DNA of 64,000 nt. It comes from Argyresthia goedartella (taxonomy: Eukaryota; Arthropoda; Insecta; Lepidoptera; Argyresthiidae). The notes under the pieces are model-generated. The model was not told the origin of the DNA, searched no databases, and worked only from the letters and a program-made list of their open reading frames with translations. How positions within the stretch are numbered: position 1 is the first letter of the stretch; each line of letters opens with the position of its first letter. Shown here in pieces: positions 1 to 11,518 of this stretch. The translations under genes were made by a program, and so were the position numbers. The stretch covers positions 25,357,674-25,421,673 of the forward strand of contig OX463808.1 in NCBI GenBank assembly GCA_949825045.1, read 5' to 3'.

Positions 1-360
1 CTTCTGAAACGCCAAAGTTTAAACAATACATTTCTGCGCGCTGTTAATGTTGATGTGCGGTTTAGGCGGGTTTAGGCACACTTTTCTTACCTGTTTTCTG
101 TTATTTTGGGCTGTAATTTTCCTCTATTTATCACTGTTTTAGGTCTCCTGAAAATAGTTAATTTAAATTGTTTATGTTTTGACAATATGTCAAACTACGA
201 CAGATACGCCGATTTTTGTCAATCGCGCTGCTATGAAGTTCAGGTTGTATACTTTTAGGCTAAGGTTGTAATAATTTTATGTAATTATGTAGTCCTGGTA
301 CTTTATAAATTTTAAATTACAAATTTGGAACCGGTAATCCTAGAATTTGGACCCTCAGGG
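1..360. other. unassigned flank upstream of a TATA promoter
   Basis: No coding region or known repeat was recognised. It lies directly upstream of a TATA/Inr promoter and could be the U3 part of an LTR or ordinary flanking DNA; the other end of such an element was not found. Confidence 0.3.
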
Positions 361-361
361 G

Positions 362-395
362 TATATAAGCCGTGCAACGGACGGAATCAGTAGTT
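362..395 (+). promoter_or_regulatory. TATA plus initiator core promoter
   Basis: TATATAAG lies at 362-369 and the insect initiator-like TCAGTAG at 387-393. The initiator A (389) is 27 bases after the first T of the TATA box, the usual spacing for a Pol II core promoter. A poly(A) signal AATAAA follows at about 1002. The arrangement fits an LTR promoter or a short non-coding transcription unit. The match is by motif only. Confidence 0.45.
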
Positions 396-483
396 CTCCA
401 TCGACTTCCAAATAGGAGTCAACTAAATTGATCCGTTTCGGGGTCAGCCGGCCCCGCAACTCAATAGGGATCCCTACGTCAGT

Positions 484-830
484 TTGGCCCTTATCCTGTG
501 CGTGTCCTTACTGCGCGCCGCTGCTCGTCCTTGCTGCGCGCCTCTGCGTGCCTTAGTACGCCTGTGCGTGTCCTACTGCGCACTACTGCGTGCCCTAGCA
601 CGCCTGTGCGTGCCCCTACTGCGCGCCGCTGCACGCCCTTGCTGCGCGCCACTGTGTGCCTTAGCACGCCTGTGCGTGCCCTACAGCGCGCCACTGCGTG
701 CCTCTGCTGCGCGCCCTTACGCGCCTTAACTGCGCGCCCTTGCTTCCTGCGCCCTCACGCGCCTCCTGCGCGTCCTCACGCGCCTCCTGCGTACCCTCAC
801 GCGCCCCCCCTCGCGCCCCGCCGCGAGCCT
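484..830. repeat. GC-rich higher-order minisatellite
   Basis: Degenerate CTGCGCGCC / GTGCGTGCC modules make up this stretch. Copies of GTGCGTG(T/C)CC start at 498, 564, 606 and 672, so modules of 66 and 42 bp alternate in a 108-bp higher-order unit present about twice, followed by shorter CTGCGCGCC/CACGCGCC modules. Because 66, 42 and 108 are multiples of three, frames stay open and give Ala/Arg/Cys-rich phantom ORFs. It is much richer in CpG than its surroundings. Confidence 0.75.
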
Positions 831-1183
831 CTGCTGCGCTCCGCATCGTAACCTGAGCTGCGCGCCGCCTCGAGAACCCAGCTACGCACCCTCACCCTGC
901 CGCTCGAATCCCTGGGGGATCCACTCCGGCTCCATACTTTCTTTGCCCTACTGCATTTCGACGTGCCCTGGAAAAACCTCAACTCGTCAACAATCAGATT
1001 TAAATAAAGACCCTGACCCACACCTTTTCCTTTTCTTTTCGTATTAACCTTTTTATCTGTTCCGTGGGCTTACAAACTCTTTGTAAATCCACGTAACGTG
1101 ACAAAGAGAGTGCACAAAAGTAGCAGGAGCTGGTTGATGTATCTTGAATAGACAAAACAATTATCTGGGGGCTATACCCCAGC

Positions 1184-1335
1184 GTGGTCCAAGCGGAAAT
1201 CTTTGCTATAATGGAATGTGCCACTGCCCTAAATCAAACATCAGGTACTGAAAATAAGACTGTGGTAATATATTCAGATAGTCAAGCAACCTTAACACTT
1301 TCAGTGCCAAGCACCAGCCAGGCAGGTTTTATCAA
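1184..1335 (+). pseudogene. LINE RNase H fragment, N-terminal half
   Basis: The translation reads QAEIFAIMECA followed about 25 residues later by IYSDSQATLTL. These are the first two conserved blocks of the RNase H domain found at the end of ORF2 in I-, R1- and Jockey-related non-LTR retrotransposons. Upstream reverse transcriptase sequence is not recognisable. The domain is broken after this block, and the missing C-terminal half reappears about 650 bp downstream. It is a dead fragment. The exact clade cannot be settled from so short a piece. Confidence 0.7.
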
Positions 1336-1940
1336 AATTTGTTCGCACACCGATGACCCACCCCGTGGGTTCAGACTTAGACATAGCTAATGATGACTTT
1401 TACCCACGCCGCTGACTAGACTAGCGAGTCCTATCACACTCTGCTAGCTAGGGTTGTCGCTCACTACTACACATAAATAATTAATTCATAAATTTACGCT
1501 TTGTTTCTATAGTATTTTTTCAAATCCTTACGTTTTTAATTATATAGTTCTGTGCCTCGACACTAGATTATCTATACATTCATATACAGCATCTGAGTGG
1601 AAATGCGAATGTGAACATAGCGAGTAAGTGAGCCCCGCTTTTTTGCCACATTTTGCTATTCAACTTGACTTGAAACTTTTGAAGATAATAGGTACTTAGG
1701 CGATAATTCGAACATCGAAACGGACGTTGGGAATTTTCGGCATAACCCTGAATGACGTAAGAACCCGCGAGGCGAGTCGGCGGCGCTCGCTATTCTGTCT
1801 GTAATAGCGTGTGGCGGGTGCTCAGCTCTAGAATACGTTTTGCACACCTTTTGTGATTTGCACCCGACTGGCGAGTCTTATGAAGTACTTCCACCATCGT
1901 CGCAGTTTCTGGATAATGTTTCGTTTTATTGATGGTGGCT
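1336..1940. mobile_element. insertion splitting the RNase H fragment
   Basis: About 600 bp separate the two halves of the RNase H domain and match neither half. No convincing terminal inverted repeats or target duplication could be marked, so both edges are approximate. No coding capacity is seen. Confidence 0.4.
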
Positions 1941-2140
1941 CAAATGTTAAAGACGGTAAGACGACCAATGAATACATTTTAGTCAGAGAATGCAAGGCAA
2001 CCCTACTCTTTGGAAAATGTTTCGGAAGTAATTATTGCATGGGTCCCCGGACACGAAGGGATCCATGGAAATGAAAAATCAGACGAGGTGCCAAGATTCG
2101 GTGCAACCAGAGATTTATTGGGCCAGAACCCAGACTGCCT
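1941..2140 (+). pseudogene. LINE RNase H fragment, C-terminal half
   Basis: The segment first reads YILVRECKATL. After a frame change it reads IIAWVPGHEGIHGNEKSDE and then a short tail ending in a stop near 2140. WVPGHEGIxGNExxD is the C-terminal signature of LINE-encoded RNase H, including the catalytic His/Asp region. It continues the domain begun at 1184 on the same strand. At least one frameshift is present, so this is a pseudogene. Confidence 0.7.
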
Positions 2141-3730
2141 ATAACAGCAACTAAAGAACAAGGAGATTTGGGGAGCGAAGTCGGCTGAATCAACAGTTAC
2201 TGGTGCTCAAACACTGGGAATTGGATGAAATAGTCACAATAGAGGACCGATCACCCGCCCAGCGGGCGTCCACCTCATCATCTATCTATCTACCCGTGGT
2301 ACTGCCGGTGGTACTTCTGGTGTATCAATGCTGAATTAGTTATGGTCAGCGGCACAACTTAAATTTTGTGTATAATATTTCTAGTAAATGTTTTGTATAA
2401 ATAAAACCATACATATTCTCAGAAATTTAGGGTATATTTACTATATCATCCTGCAAATTTATTAGCCCACAGGCAATCATTACAAGTTAATCCAAGTAGC
2501 CCAAACGAAACTGCGAATAATTCTTGAACTATTCCGCAATCACTTGACGAATCCAATCTTCTCGCAGAAGTTCTAGAATTGGTACGAATAACAAATCCGG
2601 GTTATCACTGCTGTTTGAACATGACGGGACGAAACACTCTTTGCTTCACGTTATGAAAAACAATTTCATTTTTTAAATCATGTCACAATATTAATCAATA
2701 ATTTCATTTTAGTTAGGTTAGGACAGACTTGAGTGACGTGATGTTTGTTAGACAGTTGACTTCACTCGTAAATTTGGCAATCTGTGGTTGACATGTCTGC
2801 CACTTTTTTGTGGAATGCAAATAAATTTATCCCGTTACGTCTCTAGTGACGTCACCTTTAATTTTAACTTATACAGTGTTTGGTCTTGCTTTGACATTTG
2901 ACATTTACTCGACGTATGAAATGGACAAAACACTGGTTAAGTTAAACCGTGAATAACTTTGTTTATTAGTAAGGCCGTATTCAGGCTAAAACACCGAATT
3001 TGGTAGGTTTGCCTCAAGATTTATCGCAGGAACCACAGTACTAAATTTTGCAGTTCACACAAATTCTGAACGGACATCACATTTCGCGCGCCCTTACCAA
3101 GCTACGCTTTCTGCTAGTTTAATCTGTACTGTAAATATGATATTATGTATTACCATGTATAATAGTTATCGGAATATTGTTCGAGAGATACCAACAAAAA
3201 ATTGTTTCATCGTATCTCTCGAAACCACTAGAAACAAAACCGATTCTCGGTAAATTAACTAATAATTGCAACACTGGCCCAGGCGGTGGACAAACAGGTG
3301 CGGCAGGGGGGGGGGGTTATATTGATGAAATCAGACAAGATGATGATTGAGACAACAATTTTTAACGTTTCATTTCAAACAAGATACATACATTTAACAT
3401 GCACATTTAACCAATGGAAATGTAAATTAAAAATTTTCTAGTCAAAAAATCAAACATGTATACTACTTAAAACTAGTATTATATTGAATAGTTTATTGGA
3501 CAAATACTAATATTTAGAATAATTAAATGGAAATGTTAATTTAACATTTTCAATGATAGTAAATTCAACATGTAAACTACTTAAAACATTGTAAAATTGG
3601 AGAAAGACCAATATTTAAAACAATTAATATAATTTAATTACATTGTGAAATTGGAGAAAGACTAATATTTAAAACAATTAATTCTCCACGCCTCCAGGCA
3701 GGCATTCAGATTCCAGAAACCAGAAAGTAT
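2141..3730. other. unassigned AT-rich DNA with a G-run and a short duplication
   Basis: No gene recognised. It contains an 11-base G run at 3306-3316 and a duplicated ~43-bp segment (about 3586-3628 and 3640-3683) sharing TTGGAGAAAGAC, which suggests a small local tandem duplication. Confidence 0.4.
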
Positions 3731-4150
3731 TTTCTGACCCTTTTTAGGGTTCCGTACCAGAAGGGTTCCAAACGGGACCCTATTACTAAGACTTCGCTGT
3801 CCGTCCGTCCGTCCGTCCGTCCGTCTGTCACCAGGCTGTATCTCAAGAACCTAGCTAGCTAGAGAGTTGAAATTTTCACAGATTATGTATTTCTGTTGCC
3901 GCTATAACAACAAATACTAAAAAACAGGATAAAATAAATATTTAAGGGGGCTCCCATACAACAATACCACATACAAACTTATGGATGCACCCGGTTACGT
4001 ACATGGAGTGTTAAAGTAACCGCACCAATAACTTTGTAAACAATATTTTGCTGTGTAAAATCCAAACTATTCACTCCACACCATCGCTTCCATTGAACGG
4101 TGGTACGGAACCCTTCGTGCGCGATTTAGACTCACACTTGACCGGTTTTT
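3731..4150. mobile_element. MITE with (GTCY)n microsatellite
   Basis: Inverted terminal segments AGGGTTCCGTACC (3746-3758) and GGTACGGAACCCT (4102-4114) bracket a (GTCC/GTCT)n microsatellite near 3798-3827 and a non-coding core. This matches the widespread lepidopteran family of MITEs with hitchhiking (GTCY)n microsatellites. A degraded copy of its right end occurs at about 30150-30310. It encodes nothing. It is the clearest taxonomic marker in the first 10 kb. Confidence 0.8.
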
Positions 4151-4855
4151 TATATTTTATTTTTACTATTACTCTTGTTTTCCACCGGCGTTAGATAACG
4201 CCTCTTTTTCGTTAAAGATTTTAAATTTTATTAACTTAAGCATAAGGTTCAAAATCGTCGCCCGCCCCAACCCTCCGTACCCTCGGTTCTTGAGTTAAGT
4301 ACAGAATGCGTACTTACTTTGCACTATTGGAAGAGACGAGTGTTGATGTTCAATTGCCTATAAGTCATAGACCCACAGCCTACCTTACGACGAAATTTTA
4401 AATGTTTCTCCAATGCACATGGCAGTGGTACAGTAGTTTCAAATCAACGCCCGGTATATACTATTAACATTACGTTATTTATAACACCTTCATTAATTTA
4501 CTTTTAACTAACATATTAACGCCCGGATTCTGGAAGAGCAATCAAATGTAACAGACTGTTACGGTGTTACCACAAAATATTCAACAGCGTTTAACCTCAA
4601 AACAATCGTCAAATAAATTTGATTAAAAAACTAAATCTGTAAGAATTTTTCGTTTTTAAATAAGTGTTGAACAGACGTTTAGTTTTTTGTGGTAACATGG
4701 TTAATAATGGTTTGAATTTGAAATAAAGAGTGCCATGGTGAAAGAAAAATGACGAAGTTGAATGTTGCATCAAGATGAATAGAAAATAGCGTGATGTATT
4801 ATTGTTGTGTGAAGGTACCCACTTGTTTGGTCTTATTTCATCAAATTTAAAATGA
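4151..4855. other. unassigned AT-rich DNA
   Basis: No coding region, repeat or structured element was recognised in this stretch. Confidence 0.35.
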
Positions 4856-4859
4856 CTTT

Positions 4860-5510
4860 ATATTTCAGATCTTGGTAGAATTACATATTTAACTTGACAA
4901 CTGTATGAGTGAAATCATACAAGTAAGTTAGTTATTACAGCTACTTTACTTGGTAACTTGACAAACATCTTAGCAGAATCAGTCAGTCGTCATAATCTTT
5001 ATCTTTTTAGAACCAAATTAGAAAAATGGTAAATACAGTTTTTTTATCAAGTTTATTTGACAAACATCTTAGTTGAATCAAATAAGTAAGTTAGTCATCA
5101 TAGCACTTTTCCTGATTAAATCCAATTGACATCTTTATAGAACCAAACGAGAAAATTGTTTTATACAGCTATTTCACCAAGTTAACTCGACAAACATCTT
5201 AGTTGAATCAAATAAGCAAGTTAGTCACCACAGCACCTTCAAAGATTAAATTAAATCAACATATTTGTGGAACCAAACGGAAAAATTAGTTACTACAATT
5301 CAATTACAACGCTAGCTTGACAAACATCTTAGTTGAATCAAACCAACACGTCATGATAGCACCTTCACAGTTTATTTGACCAATATATTTGTAGAACCAA
5401 ACTTAATATTATTATTATAATAAAATTAGTTACTACAGTTACTTTACAAAGCTAACTTGACCAATTATATATTTGATTCAACTTCTTAGTTGAATCAGAT
5501 ATATAATTTT
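4860..5510. repeat. ~130-bp tandem repeat, about five degenerate units
   Basis: The block TTGACAAACATCTTAG recurs at 4958, 5057, 5187 (TCGACAAAC) and 5317, with weaker copies at 4894 and 5457. Between anchors each unit also repeats GTTGAATCAAATAAG, a TTAGTCA-type stretch, GCACCTTC and GAACCAAAC. Spacing is 99, 130, 130 and 140 bp. This is a short satellite-like array with diverged units and no coding potential. Confidence 0.8.
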
Positions 5511-6875
5511 ATTACAGAAAACTGTTATGATTATTTGTATTAACTAATATCATATTAGTTGTAGTAGCAGCTCTTGTTAGGCTTTCAAGACATTCAAGAT
5601 ACTTGATCACACTGATCACAATATTTTTTGCAACAATCAATTATTTTTTTAAGTGTAGGTTCTCTAGAACTATATAAAACAAAAAGTGTTTTTTTTATGA
5701 TTAAATGTTTTCATAATAAAAGCAAGAGAGAAAGAAGCAGTTACACGAAATAATGGGCCGGTTTTCCATGTATGTCAAATGTGGCACACGATTTTGGAAT
5801 TTAGACTGTACATTTTATAGCATACGAATCACTCTAACTACGACTTTAAGTTTTCTCGAGTTTATTTTTAACTCGCGTTGTATCTATCGGTTTTAGTGCG
5901 ACAGTAAACAATTTTCTCGGATTAACTGGACAGCAAATATGGACTTGATCCGATACTAGTGGTGACTCGCGTTCTAACTTTCGGGCCTTAACCCCTTTAA
6001 GCCCGGGTGGCGCCAGAATTTCTCGTTATAGATTTTGGATTCTATTACAATGGCCTGAGGTTCAAAATCGCGATACCTGATAACTAGGTCCAGGGTACAA
6101 GGGGTTAAATGACTGATATGCAACATCGAGGTAAAGTACCTTATATGTTGTAAATAGAACGTTTTATTTATTAGGCTTTATATTGCCCTTTAGAATAGTA
6201 TACATACATGATGTGTTTTGAGTGAGATTAATAAATCAGGAATGTGTCAGCGATGGTCGTACTCCTCGGCACCGCAGAAGAAGCGAGACCGAGACCCGGG
6301 CGGCGCTCATGCATACTCTCGGGCGCTCTTCCTGGAAACGCAGCCCCTATGGCCACCCAAATGATGATTTCATTATCCATATAATTTTGATTGATGTAGC
6401 AAAAGAAATATGCCGGTAGCCGGATGCCTTCCATACCGAGCATATTTTCTTTGTTTATAACTAAGAACTAATTGATCAATGGCGCCTAACTTTTTAACCA
6501 TCCAATCTAATCTTCATGTTCTGGAGCCAAATTCCACTAGCAAACTGACCGCGACATTGACGCGACGACCATGGTCAACTTTAGGTATTCATCATGTGAT
6601 GTTTTTTGTTATCCCTTTTCCTTTTGCGAATGACTAATATTTTTATGTTTGATGATTGTTAAAAAAAATGATTATCCAAACGTCAAATAATTTGTATATT
6701 ATACATATTTCAACTTTCAACCGCAAAGTATGAAATCCATCAATGTCTATAATGCCCAGTCAATGTACAGAATGCCTAAAATGAGCAGACAATGAAAGAA
6801 ATATTTTTCATTACGATATATTGTCAGGGCGAAGTGATGGTTATAGGCGAAGGCTAAAAGGTGCTAGCGTAGCCC
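5511..6875. other. unassigned intergenic DNA
   Basis: Nothing recognised. The short open frames at 6222-6443 on both strands look like chance frames through a locally GC-rich patch. Confidence 0.35.
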
Positions 6876-6878
6876 TCT

Positions 6879-6920
6879 TTAGTCTGCATGTTAAGTCTGT
6901 CAACTTAACATGCAGACTAA
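6879..6920. repeat. 17-bp perfect inverted repeat, 8-base loop
   Basis: TTAGTCTGCATGTTAAG (6879-6895) is exactly complementary to CTTAACATGCAGACTAA (6904-6920). It could form a strong hairpin. No flanking element explains it. Confidence 0.85.
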
Positions 6921-7075
6921 ACATGTTGCTGCTCGGATTTCACGTGCCGCAGGGGTAGAGTTTCCGCTCAGATTATAATGCAAGGGTGCATGGTGAGTGC
7001 ATGGTAAGGCAACTTGCAGTTGATGTGCCGTTGATGTTGAGAGCTGCATGACGAGGAAGCTGTGGGAGATGCAGC

Positions 7076-7316
7076 AAATCAAATCAAATCAAATCAAAAA
7101 TCATTTATTTCCATAGGATGTTGTTACATCACTTAGATCCGTCATTACATTTTTTTGGGTGAGTTCACTAACACAATGGCGGAATCTGTGGAGAAGAGCT
7201 CACCGAAGAAACTCCACAGTCGTCGCATCTTTTGCGTTTCCTTTTGTAAATAAAATATTGTCAAATTACAAAATGAATGCTAATTATATATCGAAACAGC
7301 CTGTTACTCAAACAAT
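7076..7316 (-). repeat. 3' UTR and (GATTT)n tail of the outer CR1-like LINE
   Basis: Read on the minus strand, the sequence after the reverse transcriptase stop ends with an AATAAA-containing stretch and then about five GATTT units (AAATC on the plus strand, 7076-7099). Short tandem repeats in place of poly(A) are typical of CR1-group elements. This marks the 3' terminus of the outer LINE. Confidence 0.75.
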
Positions 7317-8790
7317 CTATTCCCATGGACATCTGTCCTCTAAGTAATCAGATATCCTATAGTAACCTTTTTTATACAATTTCTGTTTTATTATTATTTT
7401 AAACTTGTCTAAAGCTAAGTTTTTAATATCAGTAGGGACCTTATTGTAATAGCGTATACAATTGCCTTTAAAAGAATTACTAATTTTATGTAGTCGGCTT
7501 ACATAAGCAACCAACTTGTCTTTATTTCTAGAATTAAAATTGTGTATATCACTGTACTTCTGAAAATTAGTTATATTTCTTTTTACATACACAAGATTGT
7601 CATAGATATATTGAGACACAAATGTCAGAATATTGATTTCTTTAAACTTTTCCCTCAGTGACACTCTAGGCCCTAATCTATAAATTGCACGAACAGCCCG
7701 TTTCTGCAGAATAAATATACTATTAGCATTCGCAGCGTGACCCCACAATAAAATACCATAGGTCATTAGACTATGAAAGTAACTAAAGTAGACTAGTCTA
7801 GCGGTGTCTACGTCGGTAAGAGCTCTAATTTTTTTAACTGCGAACGCTGCCGAACTCAGTCTGTTCGACAATTTATTTATATGAGGATCCCATTGTAGTT
7901 TGGCGTCTAAAGTAATGCCCAAAAAGACAGTCGACTGCACAAGGTCCAATCTCTGTCCTTTTATAAATATGTCTGTAGTTACCGGGTTCACATTGGGTAA
8001 CACGAATTTAATACATTTAGTTTTCTTTTCATTAAGTAACAAATTGTTAACAGTAAACCAGTTCACTATACTAGAGATAGCATTGTTTACCTCGTCATAA
8101 TTTGATTGCTGTCTTTTAACTTTAAATATCAAAGAAGTATCATCGGCAAACAATACTAACCCATGTTTTGCTTTAACAAGGTAAGGTAAATCATTAATAT
8201 ATACTAAAAACAAGAAAGGACCAAGAATTGAACCTTGCGGTACGCCCATACTTATTGAAGACCCAGGTGATCTATTCCCATTAACATCGACCATCTGAAC
8301 CCTATCTGTTAGATATGACTCCAGAAGGCCAAGTGCCTGATCTTTTACACCATAATGGCGTAACTTCCTGACAAGAGTGTCATGATGGACGCAATCAAAA
8401 GCCTTGGATAGATCGCAGAAGACACCCATTGCATCCATTGCGTCTTCCCAGGTATCAAAAATATTGTCGATAAGTTCAACACCAGCATCGGCTGTTGAAC
8501 GACCCTTTGTGAAACCAAACTGAGCAATATGAATTAAATTATTGAGATAAAAATGACTTTGCAATTGATTAAGTATGAGTTTTTCAAATATTTTGTTAGC
8601 AAAATATTTGCGTTGGTAGTATCGATATAGGTCTAAAATTGGTGGGGTCTGATGTACTACCAGCTTTGAATAAAGGTATAACTTTACTTAGTTTCATCAA
8701 GTCAGGAAACACACCATTATCTATACATTGATTAAATATACAACAAAGGTGAGGTGCAATACAATCTACAATGGAACTAATAATTTTTAC
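7317..8790 (-). pseudogene. outer CR1-like LINE, ORF2 reverse transcriptase part
   Basis: The longest open stretch (7317-8564, 415 codons, opening at a TTG codon rather than a true start) holds the reverse transcriptase core and C-terminal region. Visible motifs are CDLSKAFDCVHHD (about residues 50-62), GVPQGSILGP (107-116) and FADD (139-142), so the catalytic aspartates remain. Upstream to 8790 the same domain continues in another frame, with GVFPDLMKLSKVIPLFKAGS and FRPISILPT, and is shifted by an inserted palindrome at 8585-8610. The rest of ORF2 lies beyond a nested LINE, at 13464-14880. The element is inactive: it is frameshifted and interrupted. The (GATTT)n tail supports the CR1 group. 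Confidence 0.88.
8585..8610. repeat. inverted duplication inside the reverse transcriptase frame
   Basis: CAAATATTTTG (8585-8595) and CAAAATATTTG (8600-8610) are perfect 11-bp inverse copies separated by TTAG. One arm belongs to the normal KIFEK coding segment of the LINE. The other is extra and breaks the frame after RPISILPT, so it looks like a templated inverted duplication. Confidence 0.75.
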
Positions 8791-8795
8791 TGATA
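8791..8795. repeat. target-site duplication, right copy of TGATA
   Basis: TGATA here matches TGATA at 13459-13463 and flanks the inner LINE. Deleting the insert and one copy joins the outer LINE frame as ...GLS/VKIISSIVD..., in phase. Confidence 0.85.
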
Positions 8796-9437
8796 TTTAT
8801 TTATTTATTGAATTATAGGTAAGAAATACATAACACATTCACAATCTATAAGATACTACATAATCCTCGTGGGATTGTGCGCAGCACCTTCATTCTGCGG
8901 TATACGTTATAGGTAGGTATTACATTATTCAAATAAAATTAGGTATTTTACATTTGATTTATAAGTATATAACAAAATTCTTAATTTAATATGTTAGTAG
9001 GTATTAAAATATTATTTATTATTTAGGTAAGTACATAACATAATTTAACATAAAATTAAAAATCTTAATCTAGGCTCTAAGCAGGGTTTTCATTTTTGGT
9101 CGGTTAGGTAGGTTAGGTAATACATAATGATATGACAAATTTCATTACAACCATATAATTAGAATAGGTAATAATTTATAGCTACAATTCATAGGTAGTT
9201 CAGTCAATTCATTCATAGGTAGGTAGGTAATTATTAATAAAATATTATAATATAAGGCAGCAATATATATGTAGTTACTAGGTATAATAAGTAGATATAT
9301 GAGTATATAAGAACAACAACTAGAATCAGTTGCTTGTAGGTAAGATGGAAACAATGGCATAGCTCTAAACTAAAGCATCGCTAGAAAATAGTTTTTTAGT
9401 TTGATTTTAATATTTAATTGGGTCAGTGATTGTCTAG

Positions 9438-11459
9438 TTACGGTGGGTAGGTTGTTGACAAGTCGCGGTACAAGATAAGAGCTGGTTCGCTCGCCGTAAA
9501 AGTTATTTGCCCGTGTTGTAACCAGTTTCTTTTGTGTGATGCGTCGAGTTTGTACAGGTGATTTATTTCTTGTTGTAGTTTAGCGTTGAAGAACTGTTCT
9601 TTGAGAAGCATGTAGTTGACGTTAGTGTGTATCGGAAGGGTTTGACAATACTCAAAGAGTTTTCCTTCATCATTTTTAAAACTATTTTTTATTTTAAAAG
9701 GTACTATTAGTTTTAGAAGTTGTACTTGTAGTTTAAGAATGGAGTCAAGATACGTTTTAAATGTGCGACCATAGCTCGTTAATCCATAATTTATGGTGGA
9801 TTCACAAAATGACTTGTAAAGTAGAATTCTTGTTTTTTGAGGAATTCTGTTTTTGATAACATAAAAGTTAGCGAGCAGGGCGCGTAGCTTGTCGCAGACA
9901 CGTTGTATATGTGGTCCCCAGCTGAATCTGTTGTCAATGACCAGGCCAAGGTATGTATGGGCCTTCACAATCTCAATTTGAGGGCAGTCGCACGTATCAC
10001 GACTGTCATGCAGACATGCGTGAGTATGGGCGATTAGTTTAGGTACAATTTCGGCGCTTTTGAGGTATGGGGATCGAATATTAATTAATTTTGTTTTAAT
10101 AGAGTTAAGAACGAGACCGGTATCATGACACCATTTACTAATATTGTTGAAGTCCTCCTGTAATTTATTTAGTGCAACATCAATATTGTGGTCTGAGGAT
10201 AAAAGGCACGTGTCATCTGCAAACTGGTAGAGCAGACAATTATTTGAAAAGTGACTCATATTATTGACGTAGGCCAAAAAGTGTAAAGGTCCCAAAACTG
10301 ATCCTAGGGCAGTTCCCTGCGTGATTTCGATGGACTCACTCAGCTCACCCCCCACTCTCACGCGATACGATCTATTCGTTAGGTAATCATGACACCATGT
10401 TAGTAGAGGGCCACGAATTCCTGTAAAACTAAGTGATTTTAATAGTTTTTTATGATCTAACGTGTCGAAAGCTCGAGAAAAGTCAATAAAGAGTACAAGG
10501 ACATTCTTTTTCTCGTTTAGTGCACTATTAATATCATCTGTGAACTTTGAAAGAAGGGATGTGGCGCTCTTTTTTGGTTGAAAGCCATATTTGGTTTCAT
10601 TGATGATATTATTTTTCGCATAGAATGAGTGAATTTGATCACTAATAAATCTTTCTACAATTTTATCAATCAATGAAAGTAGGGTAATTGGTCTATAGTC
10701 ACCAGGATTTGTTTTCTTCCCCTTTTTAAATATCGGTCTAACGCATCCTTGTTTCAGTTTATCAGGATATTTACCGGTTTGGATGCTGGTGTTTATTAGA
10801 TTAACAAGAGCAATTGTTATGTTATCACTGATAGATTGGATATCTTTAACTTTAATGTTGTCTAGACCGTTCGATTTTCGGTTATTTAGCTTAGTAATCA
10901 ATGTTTTTATTTTAAGATTTGTAGCTTTTTTAAATCGCATGCTTAAATTTGATTCATATTCCGAAGAAGGCTGAATTTTTAAAAGATCATTATTACAGTT
11001 AGGTAATATCTTCTTGACAGAGGAATCAAATTCATCTGCAAATTTGTTTGCTATTTCAGAGATAGTAATATTTGCAGAACTAAATGCATCAATGATTGAT
11101 TGGTCGATAGATGAAGATATTCGGTCACAGATTGTGTTTATGATTTTCCAAAGGTTTTTGGGTTTGGAGTAGTTATTTATTATTTGATTTTTGTAATATT
11201 TATTTCTGCAGTACTCAATTGCTTTGTTGGATTTATTCCGGGTTTTAATATATAGCAGTCGATTTTGGTGGTTATTTGTGTCTTTTCGCCATAACGCGTG
11301 TAGTTCGTCCCTTTTGGTACATAGATTTATCAAATTATTGTTAATCCAAGGTGCATGACTACGTTTTTTTTGACGAAAGCTTATCATATGTGAAGATTTT
11401 TTTAATGCTTGATCAAATGTATCTTTAATAAACTTATATATATCCTCCGGCTCGTCCAT
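9438..11459 (-). pseudogene. inner LINE ORF2, reverse transcriptase domain (673 codons)
   Basis: This is the reverse transcriptase half of ORF2, which would copy the element's RNA at the nicked target site. Visible blocks are YRPITLLSLIDKIVERF (about 255-271), FIDFSRAFDTLDH (324-336, motif A), QGTALGSVLGP (381-391, motif B) and YQFADDT (411-417, motif C). The three catalytic aspartates (326, 415, 416) are present. The C-terminal ~250 residues resemble the usual LINE tail without an RNase H. The ATG at 11459 directly follows a stop codon and is not a natural start. The preceding linker to the endonuclease is frameshifted between 11460 and 11519. Confidence 0.9.
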
Positions 11460-11518
11460 TTAATTTGTTTGAGCCCAGTTTGCGGTTTTTAAATTCTTAA
11501 TCAAAACATTTCTATCAA

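Noticed and set aside
484..851. Overlapping Ala/Arg/Cys-rich open frames
   Set aside because: They are produced by a minisatellite whose periods are multiples of three and appear in several frames and on both strands.
4860..5510. CRISPR-like array
   Set aside because: Eukaryotic context, diverged ~130-bp units without unique spacers, and no associated genes.
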